From: Mytilus edulis
Taxonomy: Eukaryota; Mollusca; Bivalvia; Mytilida; Mytilidae
Length of the DNA stretch: 64,000 nucleotides
Assembly: GCF_963676685.1 (NCBI RefSeq)
Contig: NC_092345.1
Span: forward strand, 72,529,960 to 72,593,959
Direction of reading: 5' to 3'
Position numbers and translations under genes: made by a program. Every line of letters starts with the position of its first letter. Position 1 is the first letter of the stretch. Under the pieces are notes generated by a model. That model did not search any database, had not been told where the DNA came from, and saw only the letters and a program-made list of their open reading frames with translations. Of the stretch, positions 1 to 12,300 are shown one piece after another.

Positions 1-1161
1 TTCGTTTCTAAAGCTGCATTTCGAGTTGAAGATATGTATTTCTGCATCTTGTGATACTCTACGGGAAAAATGACATGGACCTTGTAATTGTAAACATTCA
101 TTATAGAAACCAAGATTATAATGTTTGTACAGAAGGAATAACATCACTAGTTCATAGCTCCATCGTTCTCGTTGATAAATTCTGCAATTTCTTGTTTGTC
201 TTATGTTCAAATAAAGTGGAAGTCATTTCATTTTCTGACTTGTGCTGAAAAAAAACAACATACCTGGAATTGCCTATTAGAGCGCAATTGTTCCTGAATG
301 TTTGATAGTACGAAAACATGTACTTTTTAATCTAAGAACATATTATGCCAATGGAAATTTTAGACTTAACCCTTTGATACATTTTATTTTTTTTTAGATT
401 AAGACAAGGTGGCTGTTATATCACCTTATTTGAATTCAAAATATCGACGTCATGCCTAAATCTAAAATAGACAACATTACTTTTTATACACGAATACAAT
501 CTTTAGATGATTAAATCTTCTTGTATGCCAATACACACTGTCATCAGGCAATCAAGTCATATGTTTTTCCTGCCAGATCTTGGATACTCCAGAATAGCAA
601 TTAGATCCTAAAGCACTAAAGGCACACGTCGTTTTGTATTTGATTGAAACTCAGTCTTATTTGTTGACAAAGTAAAACAAAGAACCCACTTAGTCTTACT
701 AAATACGGAGAAGAAACATTTCGTACCGATTTTTATTTTATGTACCTTTCTTCACCTTTTAGTAGAACACCGACTCAGATTAAAAAGAGGGAGGATTGAG
801 ATCACAAACAGATAAATGTTACACATATCCTATGTGTATGTCATTGCGATAAGGAGCAATTGTAAAATTTTCCAATAGTGTATTCAAAATACGAGGGTTT
901 GATGTAGTGGAGAGTGCGGTTGGGGATTTTATGTTTTTGTTTGTTTGTTGTTGTTGTAGAGGAGAGTGCGGTTAGGGGATTTTATGTTTTTTGTTTGTTT
1001 GTTGTTGTTGGGGGGGGGGGGGTAATTGTGTATATCTTTTAACTGACCATCCGGACAGTACAAGGAATATGAATTATTAATGATAATACTTTAAACTCCA
1101 AGTCAATGTAAGGACAATAGATAAGACTTCATACTAACGACTACTTTTATAACAATTTACA
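1..1161. other. Sequence upstream of the lectin
   Basis: AT-rich with no coding potential that I can support; the 65-codon frame at 51-248 has no features. It contains the duplication at 907-1022. No TATA box is convincing. Confidence 0.5.
907..1022 (+). repeat. Tandem duplication ending in poly-G, upstream of the lectin
   Basis: GAGAGTGCGGTTGGGGATTT and the same with one base changed occur about 53 bases apart, each followed by GTTTGTTTGTTGTTGTT; a run of about 12 G follows at 1010-1022. Confidence 0.8.
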
Positions 1162-1213
1162 ATGAACAGATATCTACGTGTGATTGTTATAACTATTACT
1201 TTGCATATATTTG
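1162..1213 (+). CDS. C-type lectin exon 1 (signal peptide)
   Basis: ATG at 1162 opens 17 codons that are almost all hydrophobic (MNRYLRVIVITITLHIF), a typical secretion signal, followed by a consensus donor GTAAGT at 1214. The exon ends after the first base of a codon, matching the two bases that open exon 2. The start was chosen because it is the only ATG giving a signal peptide in phase with exon 2. Confidence 0.8.
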
Positions 1214-4200
1214 GTAAGTGTGGCAGCAAGATTGAAAATTTAAACTTTCAAAGTTTTGATTATTTTATGAGTTTATAATTGTATTATAAAAATTTCTGAA
1301 GAAAATTAAGGCGCTAGACAGCAATGAAACTTCAAATGTATACTTGTTTTGTTATTTCAGAGACGTTTGGAAGTGATTGTCCCATTGGCTGGCACCACTT
1401 TTATCGATCATGTTACATGTTCAGTAATGATGCATATGATTGGTTACTTGCGGAGGTACTACTTTAAAAATATCTAAGACATGTAGTTTGTAAAATTCAT
1501 TTGACTGTAATTGTTTTTCGTAAATTATTGTTTTCATCTCTTGGACAATCATTCAAAATATGTTTTTTTATCTATGATACAGTTAATACATATTCATTTT
1601 TTTGACATTATAATATATCCTTACATTTTGATACTTTGTGTTTAGAGGAATATTATTCCAATCTCTTTGAAGAACGTTGTGAAATACAAAATTAATTATT
1701 TAATCAGAACATTTTAATAAGACCATGTAATTTTTAGAAGATATTTTTCCAAAAAAGTAACATTTGACTGACGATTTTTATTTATTGGTCATTTGATATT
1801 CCTTATTTTCATCTAAATAGTCACCAAACTTCGAAATATCACTAGATTTATAAAAGTTGAGTATACTTTTTATATTAGCCTTTGCTGTTTATGCTCTGCA
1901 TTCTTATAAGCAATAGATTGGACAGAAATTCGTATCTGCCTTTCATGAACCAGACTGTATGCTCCAATATATATATATCTTAATTCCTAAGTACATCATA
2001 CATGTACATGCACTTGAATTGTTTGGAATATTTAGTGTACACACCCTAAGAATCGAAAGTAACACCATAAGAACACGGTAAAGGTATTAAAGTAATATCA
2101 CCAGCAAAGCAAGTAAAATTACAAATTAGGAAAGAGAACCATCTTTTTTAGTTGAATCATTTGATATCAGGTATAATTTTTTTCTTATAAAATGGAAAAT
2201 ATGTATAAACTGACACCGAATAATGTTAAAACGTTTCGACCACTTAACAGAAATTGTTTTATGAATTTTACATAAACATTTGCATAGAAGAAACGATAGT
2301 TTAAAGCATTTAATTTTGTAATTTCTATAAATGTTTTCTAAATTAATTTAAATTCCAGAGTAGCTGTCGTGCACATGATGCAAGACTTGTAGAGATAGAA
2401 TCCCAGGAACAGTACAACTATTTGGTAAATTCAACACTTTTGATTGGAGCAGGTACGTCTTACGTGCTCTTACGATACATTTGTTTTGGTAGCAAGGCAC
2501 CTCAGATATAGTAACCATAGTTTGACCTGGCTACAAATATAAATCGCCATATCGAATGTTTCGTTTCAAGTCACAATGACGGTTGTCAAGTTAGTCGTCA
2601 TAATGATGGTAAATGTACTATGCATTGTGTGGTTTTTTTCTCTCATAACACAGTAAATATAAAAACCGTCAGCCTTAAATCCATGTCAGTATGGATGATA
2701 ACTGTGGCCATATTATTGCAAGTTTATACGTCTGTTGTTATTCCCAAATCGAAAGACACACGTTACACTAATATATTTTAACAATGAAGGAGATATGTAT
2801 TTGGCATATGTTGAACATCGGTTAAACTACTGTTCTATACAGCTAAGTTCTTTTCGAATTAGTTTTTGATATTTTCTGTACTTTCTCAATTTCAGGTTGT
2901 TAAAACTCTTCGTTATTCTTGTTATCGGTTTCTGAGTCAGTATCGTTATCATCTGTATTGGCCTCTTTTAAACTCGTTCTGTTTGTTTACAAAAAACTTA
3001 TCGAAACTGATGAGTTTTTTAAACGAAATGCGCGTCTGGCGTTCCCAATAATAAACATTCTATCTTATATGATATTTTCCATCACGAGATTCACATTGGA
3101 GATGTTAAAATGTTACATAAAAATAAGTAGATGTGGTATCTCTATTTTATATGTTTTGCTATGTGACGGTAGCTTTATATTTTTCTATAATCCGACTTGT
3201 TTAGGGATTGTGTCATAAGATTGCTGGTAAATACCTTTATTCTGACAATGCAGACTACACACAGAAGCTTTTCACGAAAAACGAAAAAAAGCTGGCATTA
3301 CTATTTAACTTCCCTTTTGAATAAATACATGTTGTTCGTTTACTCAATAATTTGGTGATTATGTTGATTGCTTTTATCCATATAAACTTTAAAAAGTCAA
3401 ATCACAAAGATACTGAACTCCGATGAAAATTCAAAACGGAAAGTCCTTATTCAAATAAACGATATCGATGATACCTGTATGTTTGTCTTATATCTTGACT
3501 TACATCTAGAGGTTGACAATGAGAACTTAACAAAATTTACTAATTTTGTATTTTACGTTTTAGTATAAACGTATGTTTATGTAGTACTTCAAGTTCAGGA
3601 CCGTAGTAAAAATCTATTGACAAAAATGCACAATTTTTCTATCAGGTAGGTTCATAATTGTTGAGATAATGCTTTGTCATGTCCCTATAGCATTTAGAAA
3701 CCCTGGAGTTAGATACTCATCATAACCATCACTTTTAGATATAACTATTATTTCTATTTAATTTTAAAAGCTTATTTCGATAGTATTCTATTTCTTTGTA
3801 TATGACAATTAAAATGTTATCGTTTCAGACGTGGATTATTGGATCGGAGGTCGTGATGATGTAACTGAAGGAATATGGAAATGGGCGTTTTCTAACCGAA
3901 ATTTTAGTTACATTGCATGGGGACCTGGTGAACCAAACAGTTATCATGAACACGAGAATTGTTTAGTAATGGCAGATAAGTATCATTGGTTATGGGCCGA
4001 TAGGAGATGTTCGGAATCACATAACTTCATATGCGAGAGAAAGTAAGCAGAAAATTTATATTTCAAAATGCAATTGAAAAATAAAACGTTTAAAAAATAG
4101 ACGTAGGAAGTACATGAAATAAAATTAGACACGCTGAGGTATATTGATAATCAATCTCTGCTGGAATTTGAATTTCTTTTAGAGTAATCACAAACATATG

Positions 4201-5575
4201 CTTGGGATAATTTGCTAACTTTAGATGATTCATAGGTAACGAGTTACACTGGAATGTCTTAAAACATGTGACTTACTATTTTGTTCAGTTTTTAGAATTG
4301 TCAATAAAGTTTACTTCTGATGTTTCTTTCATTTAGCTGGATATCATCTCATGCTTATGCGATATTGTGACATCTCCGCCTACAATGTGTACACCACCTG
4401 GACTACTGAGTTAAATAATCTTTTAAATGTTTAAATATGGCATTCTTTCATCAAATGATGTCTTAACTAGTCTGTTATATCTAGGTTTTAACACAGTACA
4501 TGATATATCGTGACAAAATGAGAGAGTGCCTTGCAGATTAGCTAACTTTATAAGTCACTAAGAATGATCGATAAATATGTATGTAAATATCTCATAAAAT
4601 TGAGAAAGAAAATTTGGTATGTCAAAGAGACAACAACCCGATAGAAGAGCAGACAGCAGCCATCAATGGGTCTTCAACGGAGCGAGAAAATGAAGCACCC
4701 GGAGACGATCCTGAGTTTGCCCCTAAATAAATTTTTGTACTAGTTCAGTGAAAATGTACGTCACACGATAATTCTTAACAGAAATGAGCTAAAATTTAAA
4801 AAAAAAATAAAAGAATAAGAAAGGCAAGAGGCTTCTGACTTGGGAAAGGCACAAACATGTTGCGGGGTTTAACATGTTTTGTGAAATATATATCCTATGC
4901 ATAGTCAACTTTTGCACTTATTCAAAATACATATACATGTTTGTGATGACCCTTAAACAAATTCCAGCAAAATTAATTATAAATATATATGAGACTTTCG
5001 AAAATAAAAATTAGATATATGACAATAGCTGTTTTGTCCTTTTAAGTTTAAAAAGTCATACAGATATGTTTAATCCCCTTGAGCGGCTGCATTTTACAAA
5101 TAGTAATAACTGATTCTTAAGAACAAATTTAAAACAACAAATCAAAAAGCAACTGCGAATAAACAAATGGGAATGCGAATTAAAATATTATGTCTCTTAT
5201 TTGTTACGTGCACCTTTTGCTAATTTTGATAACGTATTACTCGAAAGTTAATTAGCTTGCGATTTACACTCACTGAATACATTTATTATTTATCGATAAT
5301 TCATTATAGATTCGAAATAAATCTAAATATCACTTGCATACAGGACTTAGTTTAGCATATATACAAGCATTAGTATAATAATTATTATAACATGAGAATT
5401 AAAAATAACTTGCATACAGGACTTAGTTTAGCATATATACAATCATTGGTCTAAGAATTTTGTTAACATTAAAATTACAATAAACTCATTTGATATGATT
5501 TTACAATGTTTTCATTCCAGGTATCCTGAGAGTGTGATTGAATCTATACCATTGGTTCCAAGTATTGTTGGATAA
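1162..5575 (+). CDS. Secreted C-type lectin-like protein, five exons (gene-level entry)
   Basis: Exons at 1162-1213, 1361-1455, 2359-2452, 3829-4042 and 5521-5575 join in phase to a 169-residue protein. Residues 1-17 or so form a hydrophobic signal peptide, and the rest is one C-type lectin domain. Visible hallmarks are the opening C-P-x-G-W-x2-F-x2-S-C-Y, three Cys pairs (long-form domain), WIGG in exon 4, the sugar-motif EPN (mannose-type in known families) and the closing FICERK. The usual second Ca2+-site motif WND reads WAD here (HWLWADRRC), so calcium-dependent binding may be altered. Bivalves have large families of such single-domain secreted lectins, used in pathogen recognition and particle capture; the role here is inference. 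All introns have GT-AG ends. A stop overlapping the exon 4 donor offers a shorter form ending at 4046. Confidence 0.88.
1361..1455 (+). CDS. C-type lectin exon 2
   Basis: Acceptor TTATTTCAG ends at 1360 and donor GTACTA begins at 1456. The exon encodes ETFGSDCPIGWHHFYRSCYM and the following residues, the first two cysteines and Trp/Phe core of a C-type lectin domain. It ends on a codon boundary. Confidence 0.88.
2359..2452 (+). CDS. C-type lectin exon 3
   Basis: Acceptor AATTCCAG ends at 2358 and donor GTACGT begins at 2453. It encodes the helix 2 region, SSCRAHDARLVEIESQEQYN, with the conserved C-x3-A-x-L-x2-I/E-S pattern of C-type lectins. It ends one base into a codon. Confidence 0.88.
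3829..4042 (+). CDS. C-type lectin exon 4 (ligand-binding half)
   Basis: Acceptor ATCGTTTCAG ends at 3828. The exon carries WIGGRDDVTEG, the EPN sugar motif, ENCLVM, WLWADRRC and FICERK, so it holds the whole long-loop region with the last three cysteines. The sequence after AGAAA is GTAAGC, which is both a donor splice site and, read through, AAG TAA stop at 4044-4046. If spliced, the exon ends at 4042 with two bases left over, matching exon 5. Confidence 0.9.
4597..4735 (+). repeat. Dispersed repeat family A
   Basis: AAAATTGAGAAAG..., GTCAAAGAGACAACAACCCG, GGGTCTTCAACGGAGCGAGA. The same family is at 10985-11045, 43327-43450 and 60575-60700 (+), and at 26690-26815 and 61465-61595 (minus). 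It is one of the commonest repeats I recall from Mytilus genomic DNA. Confidence 0.7.
5335..5460 (+). repeat. Tandem pair of MITE sub-terminal fragments
   Basis: TTGCATACAGGACTTAGTTT followed by AGCATATATACAA occurs twice, 76 bases apart. The same words (GAGGACTTAGTTTATGGTAT) occur near the right end of the MITE at 7433-7480. Confidence 0.6.
5521..5575 (+). CDS. C-type lectin exon 5 (short C-terminal tail)
   Basis: A strong acceptor (TTTTCATTCCAG, ending at 5520) is followed by one base completing the exon 4 codon, then YPESVIESIPLVPSIVG and a TAA at 5573-5575. Phase and splice signals agree, but the tail has no recognisable domain and the exon 4 read-through stop gives a complete lectin without it, so its use is less certain. 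Confidence 0.6.
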
Positions 5576-5809
5576 AAGGATGTTATACTTCATTCTCGTG
5601 TATAAAAATGAGTTCGGAAAGTTCTGATCTTATTTGCCTTTTTAAAAAAATAGTACCTTTGACCCCTTTGATCTCATTATATTGAAATTGGACACATAAT
5701 ACAACTTGAAAGCAGTTTTTGCAATCATTTTCCGTCCATTAATGATTTCTTTATTTAGATCTATACACTGTTCTTTGACATATACAATACAATTTTTACA
5801 TAAGATTCA

Positions 5810-6125
5810 GAAGGAGGGGCGAAAGATACCAAAGGGACAGTCAAACTCATTGGTCGAAAATAAACTGACAACGCCACGGCTAAAAAAAATCAAACGGACA
5901 AATAATAGTACACAACACACTACATAGAAACTTAATGCTCCATACGTGCCACCCGTCGTGTTACCTATGTTATTACAAATCCGGTAAATAGTCTAATTCA
6001 GTATGTCCCATTCGTGAAACGGGAAGGGGATTGTAGTAACGACATAAGTAATATATCCGATATCATCTGTGAAACGGTTATTCCTTTGTTTCTTAAAAGG
6101 CGTAGTATCAATTTTCTTTGAATTT
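5810..6125 (+). repeat. Dispersed repeat family B
   Basis: AAGATACCAAAGGGACAGTC, AAACTGACAACGCCACGGCT, CCGGTAAATAGTCTAATTC, GTGAAACGGTTATTCCTTTG. Related fragments occur at 21060-21110, 21640-21980 and 42875-43270. Non-coding; a very common Mytilus repeat from memory. Confidence 0.7.
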
Positions 6126-6867
6126 CACAAATAAGACATCATATTGTCATAATTTAATCACACAGCTACATGTATGGATCTGTGAACTGTGCTGGGTTTT
6201 TTCTTTTGATATGTTAAGGATATATTACTTGAATTAAATTCTCCAATAAGCTATCCTTCTATTTACAGTATTAAATGATGTAGCACATACATACTTATTG
6301 AACATTTGCATATACAGGTCGTTTTTTTTATTGAGTGGAAGTCTTTTTGAACGTTTTGTATATTAACTGAAAAAACTAATTTGAATTTATGAAAAGACGA
6401 TATGGAGAAGGGAGGTGATACGTAATTTATGAATGTTCTAAAAGTGGAGTTATGAGTGTCATTGATTTATTTCTGCAACAATTTGTTTTCAATTGAACAT
6501 GTTACTTACTTAGATTCTTTAAGTTTTGAATTCAGATACATAATGCTATTCGATTAGCTAGGTAAATCATGTTTTTAAATAGCCCGATATATTTTGATTA
6601 TAGTACATGACAAGACGTCACATCATCTATTTTCATGCATAGAACAGGTATTCCTACAATAATCAAAGCCAAGACTATTGTTTGTTTTTTTGTTTATCAA
6701 AACCAATATTTAATGTGTGTTAACGCCCCTGAGGAGCATTAACATATGAAATATCAACTAATAAATGTTCAAAATTAGTTTTGTATTAAAATAGCATGTT
6801 AATGTTGATAGATATTTTGTAGCGTACATGTGTTTAATAACTTTGTTTTACTTAAAACTAACAAAAT

Positions 6868-7737
6868 ATTAACAAGAATGTGTACATAGTACACCGATTA
6901 TCCACTCGCACTATCATTTTTTATGTTCTGTGAACCGTAAAATTTAAGTTACATCTGTAATTTTGCATTAAAGTCATAAGAAACCTCAAATTAAAAAAAA
7001 AAAATGCATATGTTTTTTTTATAACTAAATGGATAGTTTTCATTATACAACTTATGTACATATACTTTTTTTCTGAGGAAAATTCTTTAATTTGTTCACA
7101 TTTAGAAGAAGTTTACTTATTTTTAATTGCTTCCTTCCAGGAAGCAATTCGCCAACATATTTTCCGTATGCATAGTGACCTGAGCGTAACCCTCCTCGTA
7201 AAAATCCGGTGGTCGCAATACGCATGGATCTGTCATTATCTGATTGTTCATGTTAAACACGTGCTCAATAACCATGGTTTTTGTTATTTGTTTACTATAA
7301 GGTGACAATCGGTAAATTTCGGCTTCAAAACACGGCATTTAATGAGTAGCCATATTTGTTAAATCATAACAGACAGAGAGAAAAAAAAAATTGACGATTA
7401 AACAATATGTATGCGTAAAAAATGAGAAATTCGTGCACAGAGGACTTAGTTTATGGTATATACATGCATTGGTTCAAGAATTGGATAAACATTATTTTTC
7501 ATCACTCACTCGTTTCATATGACTTTAACATCAGAAAGATCATATCATAGGGATAATGTTTAAATTTGGTTGGCCTTCAACTTCATCAAAAACTACCTTG
7601 ACCAAACACTCTAAGCCGAAACGAGACAGACGGACGAAAGAAGGAACGGACGGACGGAGGGACGAACAAACGAACGAACCAAAGGACGCATAGAAAAACT
7701 GAATGCCCATAATTGGCGCATACAAAGGGGGTTAAAT
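6868..7737 (+). repeat. Dispersed element split by the MITE
   Basis: AACAAGAATGTGTACATAGT and CCACTCGCACTATCATTTTT at the left, and after the MITE AGAAAGATCATATCA and a run of GGACGAAC-type words at the right, match 50955-51438 almost throughout. A typical bivalve dispersed repeat with no coding. Confidence 0.65.
6968..7528 (+). mobile_element. MITE with TTAA target duplication (copy 1), nested in another repeat
   Basis: 561 bases including TTAA at each end. Terminal inverted repeats are AGTCATAAGAAAC and its near match at the right end (AGTCATATGAAAC when reversed). It interrupts the dispersed element at 6868-7737; intact copies of that element at 51050 and 51210 carry a single TTAA at the same point, showing the duplication. 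An internal 10-bp hairpin (AATTGCTTCC...GGAAGCAATT, 7125-7149) is kept in copy 2. TTAA duplication is typical of piggyBac-type transposition, but the termini do not match the piggyBac ends I know. No coding capacity. Confidence 0.8.
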
Positions 7738-10309
7738 ATAAATACAAAACACATTCAATAATCTAATTATCTGATATAAATCAGCTAATATGATTCAAGA
7801 TCGGTCTCTGTTTTAATGCCAAGAAGCCATAAATATCGGACTCATTTAAATGGGATGTTGTTTTCCTCGATCTGGATGTATCTATATCTATACACTGTTC
7901 CAGTTTTTAAGGTTTACCGTCTATATGAACCGGACAACAGCTTACACCAGTTGTACTAGAACGGCTTGTGTAATAAACACATTAATCTGGTCTTTTCTGC
8001 ATTGAATTGTACCAAATGGACACTCTGTTGTGGTACAGATTCAACACGTTCTTGATGTTTTACCTATAATCACGATTGGTAGTGTAATTGGTTCTGTGGT
8101 GTTGTTTTATTTTCTGATGACTTAGTATTAGTGAAGGGACGGTGGTGACAATGTAAAGATGTCAGTACTAGTATCTACACAGTTGGTGGATTGGCGATAC
8201 AGTTACTGTCTTCAATTGTTATATATCATAAAACGTTCTTGTTCAAGATTACGAAAAAATGTTGTTTTGAAATTTTTCCGCTATGGCCTTTTTTCGTTAT
8301 GTGTATTACACATGTTGGGCTTAATTGCTTGACAATCAATTCTCGTGTAATTGGTTAAGTACAAGCAACTAGTTGAGTGTGATTCTTTGAATTAAACAAC
8401 CATCCGAAAAAAAATGGGATAGAAACTTAAAAATTTAATATTTCAACATAAAAAATGAGAAAAATTACCGTGAGATTTGAACCACATCTTAAAAACAATC
8501 CATTACTTTCAGTTTAAAGCGCTACTGATGAAGCCACGGCGACTCTTGAAGAAAACATGGTATTAACCATTTATATAGCTAAAATTTAATGAAGTTCCAC
8601 TTTTTATTTAAAAAAGTAGTTTTTTGTGTATTAAGGACACACTAAACCAATGTCATTTTTGATGAAAAAAGTTGTATGAATAACAACAACAACAAAAACA
8701 TAACTTTGTTTTGGTTTGAAGTGTCCTTCTCGGATGATTCCTTGTTTTTCCAACCTAAAAATACGGTAAATTCCGTATATTTGACTTTCATCCTTTTTGG
8801 GGGGTTAACTTAACTATTTTCCAGACATATCGTAATATATAAAAATTGAGATATTGACCAAATAATATTTTTATTTCTTGCTTTTATCCTAAATTCTATT
8901 CTTTCAGCACTTTTTGAAATTGTCCTTTCTGAGAAAAAATGTCAGGGGAAATTGGCCCTACCTAAAATTTGGGTCTCATTTTTTATTCTTGATTAAAAAT
9001 GTACAAGACAGGTAAAAGGGTTTATCAAAATGCTGCATTTTTTCTAAAACATTTTTTTTTCATATTAAGGGGGTTCGCGGGTCTAAATAATTTATATAGG
9101 ATTACTCTATATTTTTCTATAAATAAACTTTTATCTAATAATACATACCTAGCAGGCTCGTGTTTAAAACTGTTGCCGTATTGATGCTTATGGGGTATTT
9201 TTATCGTTTGGTTTCTGTTTCATTGACGTTTGTCTCACTACTCTTTTTTAAAATTGATAAATATCTAACGTTACGAATTTTCCTTTTTCAAATATCTATT
9301 AATCTGTTAGTATTTAAATTCTTTGATAGATGTTAATTTAATACAAATTCTGACAGAATCCATTTAAAAATTTAAGCGGACATCATCAAAATATATTTTC
9401 ACAAGAGTACACAAATGAGGAATTAGTGACAAACTACTTAAAGGAACACATGATTTATATCTCTTAAATACCATTTGTAATCACAGAAATCATCAATGTT
9501 TGGTAAATAATGACTTAAAACATAGCACCAATTAAGGATATGTGCATCATCATACCGGTGACACAAATGTATCAACTGAAACATAGAAGATGAATGTCTA
9601 CTGTTATACCTATCAAATAAGACGGTGGGTAAGTTATTGTTAACTATTATATATTGTAAATAGTGGTTTTTGTTACCTTTATATTGTAGAGGGTGGTTTT
9701 AAAAGTTTAACACCTACAATTGGTGTATTAGTTTCAGTGTTATTCATGCGAAATAATTTGAATTTAGATTTAATAGGATTTAAAATTTAAAGAAACACAC
9801 TGATACTTAATATCAAACTAACCACTCACTTAAACATATAAAAATTTGATATAAAAATGACAACCAGTATCGATAATGGCAAATATAAATTTTAAACTCT
9901 TGTCCAGGCTTTAATAAGTGATCATCATTTGAGGTAAGCCGTTAGTTTTTTTTACCAAGTTATAAATATTCACTTCCACTTCTATTTGTTCTTCATTGTT
10001 GGTCCTTGTCCCTTTTGTTAGATGTATTCAGAAGAGTTGGTTCTTAGTGACAAACAGATTGGTCAAGTTTATGGAGCTTGAAAAGCAAAGTAAGAAAACA
10101 ACAGTGCGTTTAATCCTCTAAATAATTTGTAATCATTTGTCGGTTTATTATTTTGCTTGATGGAGGTCAAAGTTTGGACCAATTTAAATATACTATTTTT
10201 TTTACCATTTAATATGTTAAGATGATTTGAGGTAATAATAATATACATTTCGCTGGGAGTGGCCTTTACATTGGTTGCAAAAAGTAAAATCACAAGAATA
10301 CGGAACTCT
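7738..10309. other. Intergenic, nothing recognised
   Basis: AT-rich. The short open frames at 8999-9184 and 10069-10293 show no domain or splice context. Confidence 0.5.
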
Positions 10310-10520
10310 GAGGAAAATTCAAAACGGAAAGTCCTTTAATCAAATGGCAAAATCAAATGATAAAACACATTAAACGAATGGACAACAACTGTGATATTCC
10401 TGACTTGGTACAGGTGTTTCCAAATGTAGAAAATGGTGGATTGAACCTGGTTTTATAACGCTAAAACTCTCACGTGTATGACAATCGCATCAAATTACAT
10501 CGATGCGTGAAAAACAAAGA
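10310..10520 (+). repeat. Dispersed repeat family D
   Basis: AGGAAAATTCAAAACGGAAA, ATCAAATGGCAAAATCAAAT, CGAATGGACAACAACTGTGA, TTCCTGACTTGGTACAGG. Inverted copies at 38290-38450 and 54630-54770, and a + fragment at 59635-59830. Confidence 0.65.
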
Positions 10521-11554
10521 CATTATAGGTAAAATTGTCAAAATATGGGTACAACAAAAGTATTCATTTAGCCGGTGTTTTGTTTTCAAAAATTGAACTA
10601 ATATTGTATTGCAATAATTAGACAGTATGATTGGACACAAGTTATTGCAACTTATAAGGTCTCCTTACCCATATACATGTAATACGCATCATATGTTGAC
10701 AGTAAACACATACATAATATATCTTCAGTTATAGAAAATAAAGGAAGGTGGCACACATTTGCGTTGCAGCAATACTTTTTAAAAAGAAAACGGGACAGAA
10801 AAGATAAAACGTAAAAGACATGATAGACAAAACTACCGACTTGGAATGTTAATATCGACTGACTGAATAATTAAACAACGAACTTGATCAAACATTTTAG
10901 AGTAAGTTTTGTAAATAATGATGTAAAGCTTTTCCAAACAATAGCGTTTTAATAAGAATGTGTATTTTCTTATGTTTCAATGTAAAATTGAGAATGGAAA
11001 TATATATAGAGAATATGCCAAAAGGTCAGACAACAGCCTGTTCATATGTTTAAGATCAGATTCATATTAAAATTGGCATTCTAGAAAGTAATCGATGGCA
11101 TCCACAGAACTGCAGAGGCATTTAGAATCATTCACTACATGTTTCTTTTAAAATATACAATGTGAAAATGCAGAATAAGCGCCAGAAACCAAAACAACTA
11201 TAAGTCACTGTACGGCCTTCTACGAAACCCATATAATACAGCATAGTAAGCTATTAAAGGCCCCCGAAACGACACACGTAAAACAGTTCAAACAAGAAAA
11301 CATACCACCTCAATTATTTAAAAATCAATAAACGAACAACAAACATGATATACACTGACTCAGACGTACTTATAAATATAATTATTTTCTGTGACTGTAT
11401 CTTACATTAATTTGTAGGATCCTTTACTATAGATAATTGAGCTGATCTGTAACAATAACATCTACATGCCTTATATATCATGTACTGTAGTACGCCGCTA
11501 GATTAAAACTGACGAGGAAAGGTAACACACGGCCACCGAAAGCTTCATTATTGA

Positions 11555-11662
11555 AGCTCAGGTGGTCGTGTGGACTAGCGGGACGGCTACAGTGCAGTGT
11601 TAAAGCAAATTTTACAGTTCTAACATTGTTGGGTTGATGTTTAGACGAGTTGTATATATATG
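11555..11662 (+). repeat. tRNA-derived SINE copy, internally deleted (left member of an inverted pair)
   Basis: Shares GGTGGTCGTGTGG, TAGCGGGACGGCTACAGTGC and TTGGGTTGATGTTTAGACGA with the copy at 12301-12470, but lacks the ~80 bases between, including the B box. The two copies face each other about 640 bases apart. Confidence 0.7.
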
Positions 11663-12300
11663 TATTGTATCATATTTTCCCTTCGGTTTATATGATCCGT
11701 TCATCCTATATTGACTCTTAAAATTCAAGAGTCTATCTTAAAATGAGAATACATTTTATATGGCCTTCCAAATACCGTTTCGATCCCTAACATCACTGAA
11801 GAGACATTTATTGTCGAAATCCGGATCTGGTGTACAAAAAAAAATATATATTGACACTTTATGTTTGTGGCATAACATAGTGGCCACAGGTTAATTGTTT
11901 TCTGTTTAGTAGTTTAGTATTAAATTTATATTAATAAGATCCATTTTGTTACATCTTGTGATCAATTTTATTTGGCAATCGCCAATGGCAGTCAGCAGGG
12001 TTAAAGAACATCAGTTGTTCGACCTGTTAGTCAAATGCGTTTTGTTTAAATATACTTTTTTACTTTTTTCGTCTTTTGGAAAATGTTGTTTGTGCTGTAT
12101 TTAGATCCTTTTACAACGAAATTTGTTTTACATGCACACGTATAAAAATTGCGGTTTTTATCCAACGCAATCATAGGTTTAACGTAGTTTTCAATTTAGA
12201 CTCGTATATATATATATACGTCTGAGTCAGTGACAACTCTACAACAAGTTTATCCATCGGATCGCCAGCAATAATGGTGATACATGGCTGTGTACATTAT
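11663..12300. repeat. Repeat between the inverted SINE copies, related to 51885-52330
   Basis: Shared words include GTTCATCCTAT, AAAATTCAAGAG, TTTTGGAAAATGTTGTTT, CATGCACACG and ATTGCGGTTT, in compatible order within blocks. The two regions are rearranged copies of one element family. Confidence 0.5.

Noticed and set aside
2866-3218. Overlapping 61- and 99-codon + frames in the lectin intron
   Set aside because: No domain; the region holds a decayed fragment of the 357-bp repeat motif, and the lectin exons join without it.
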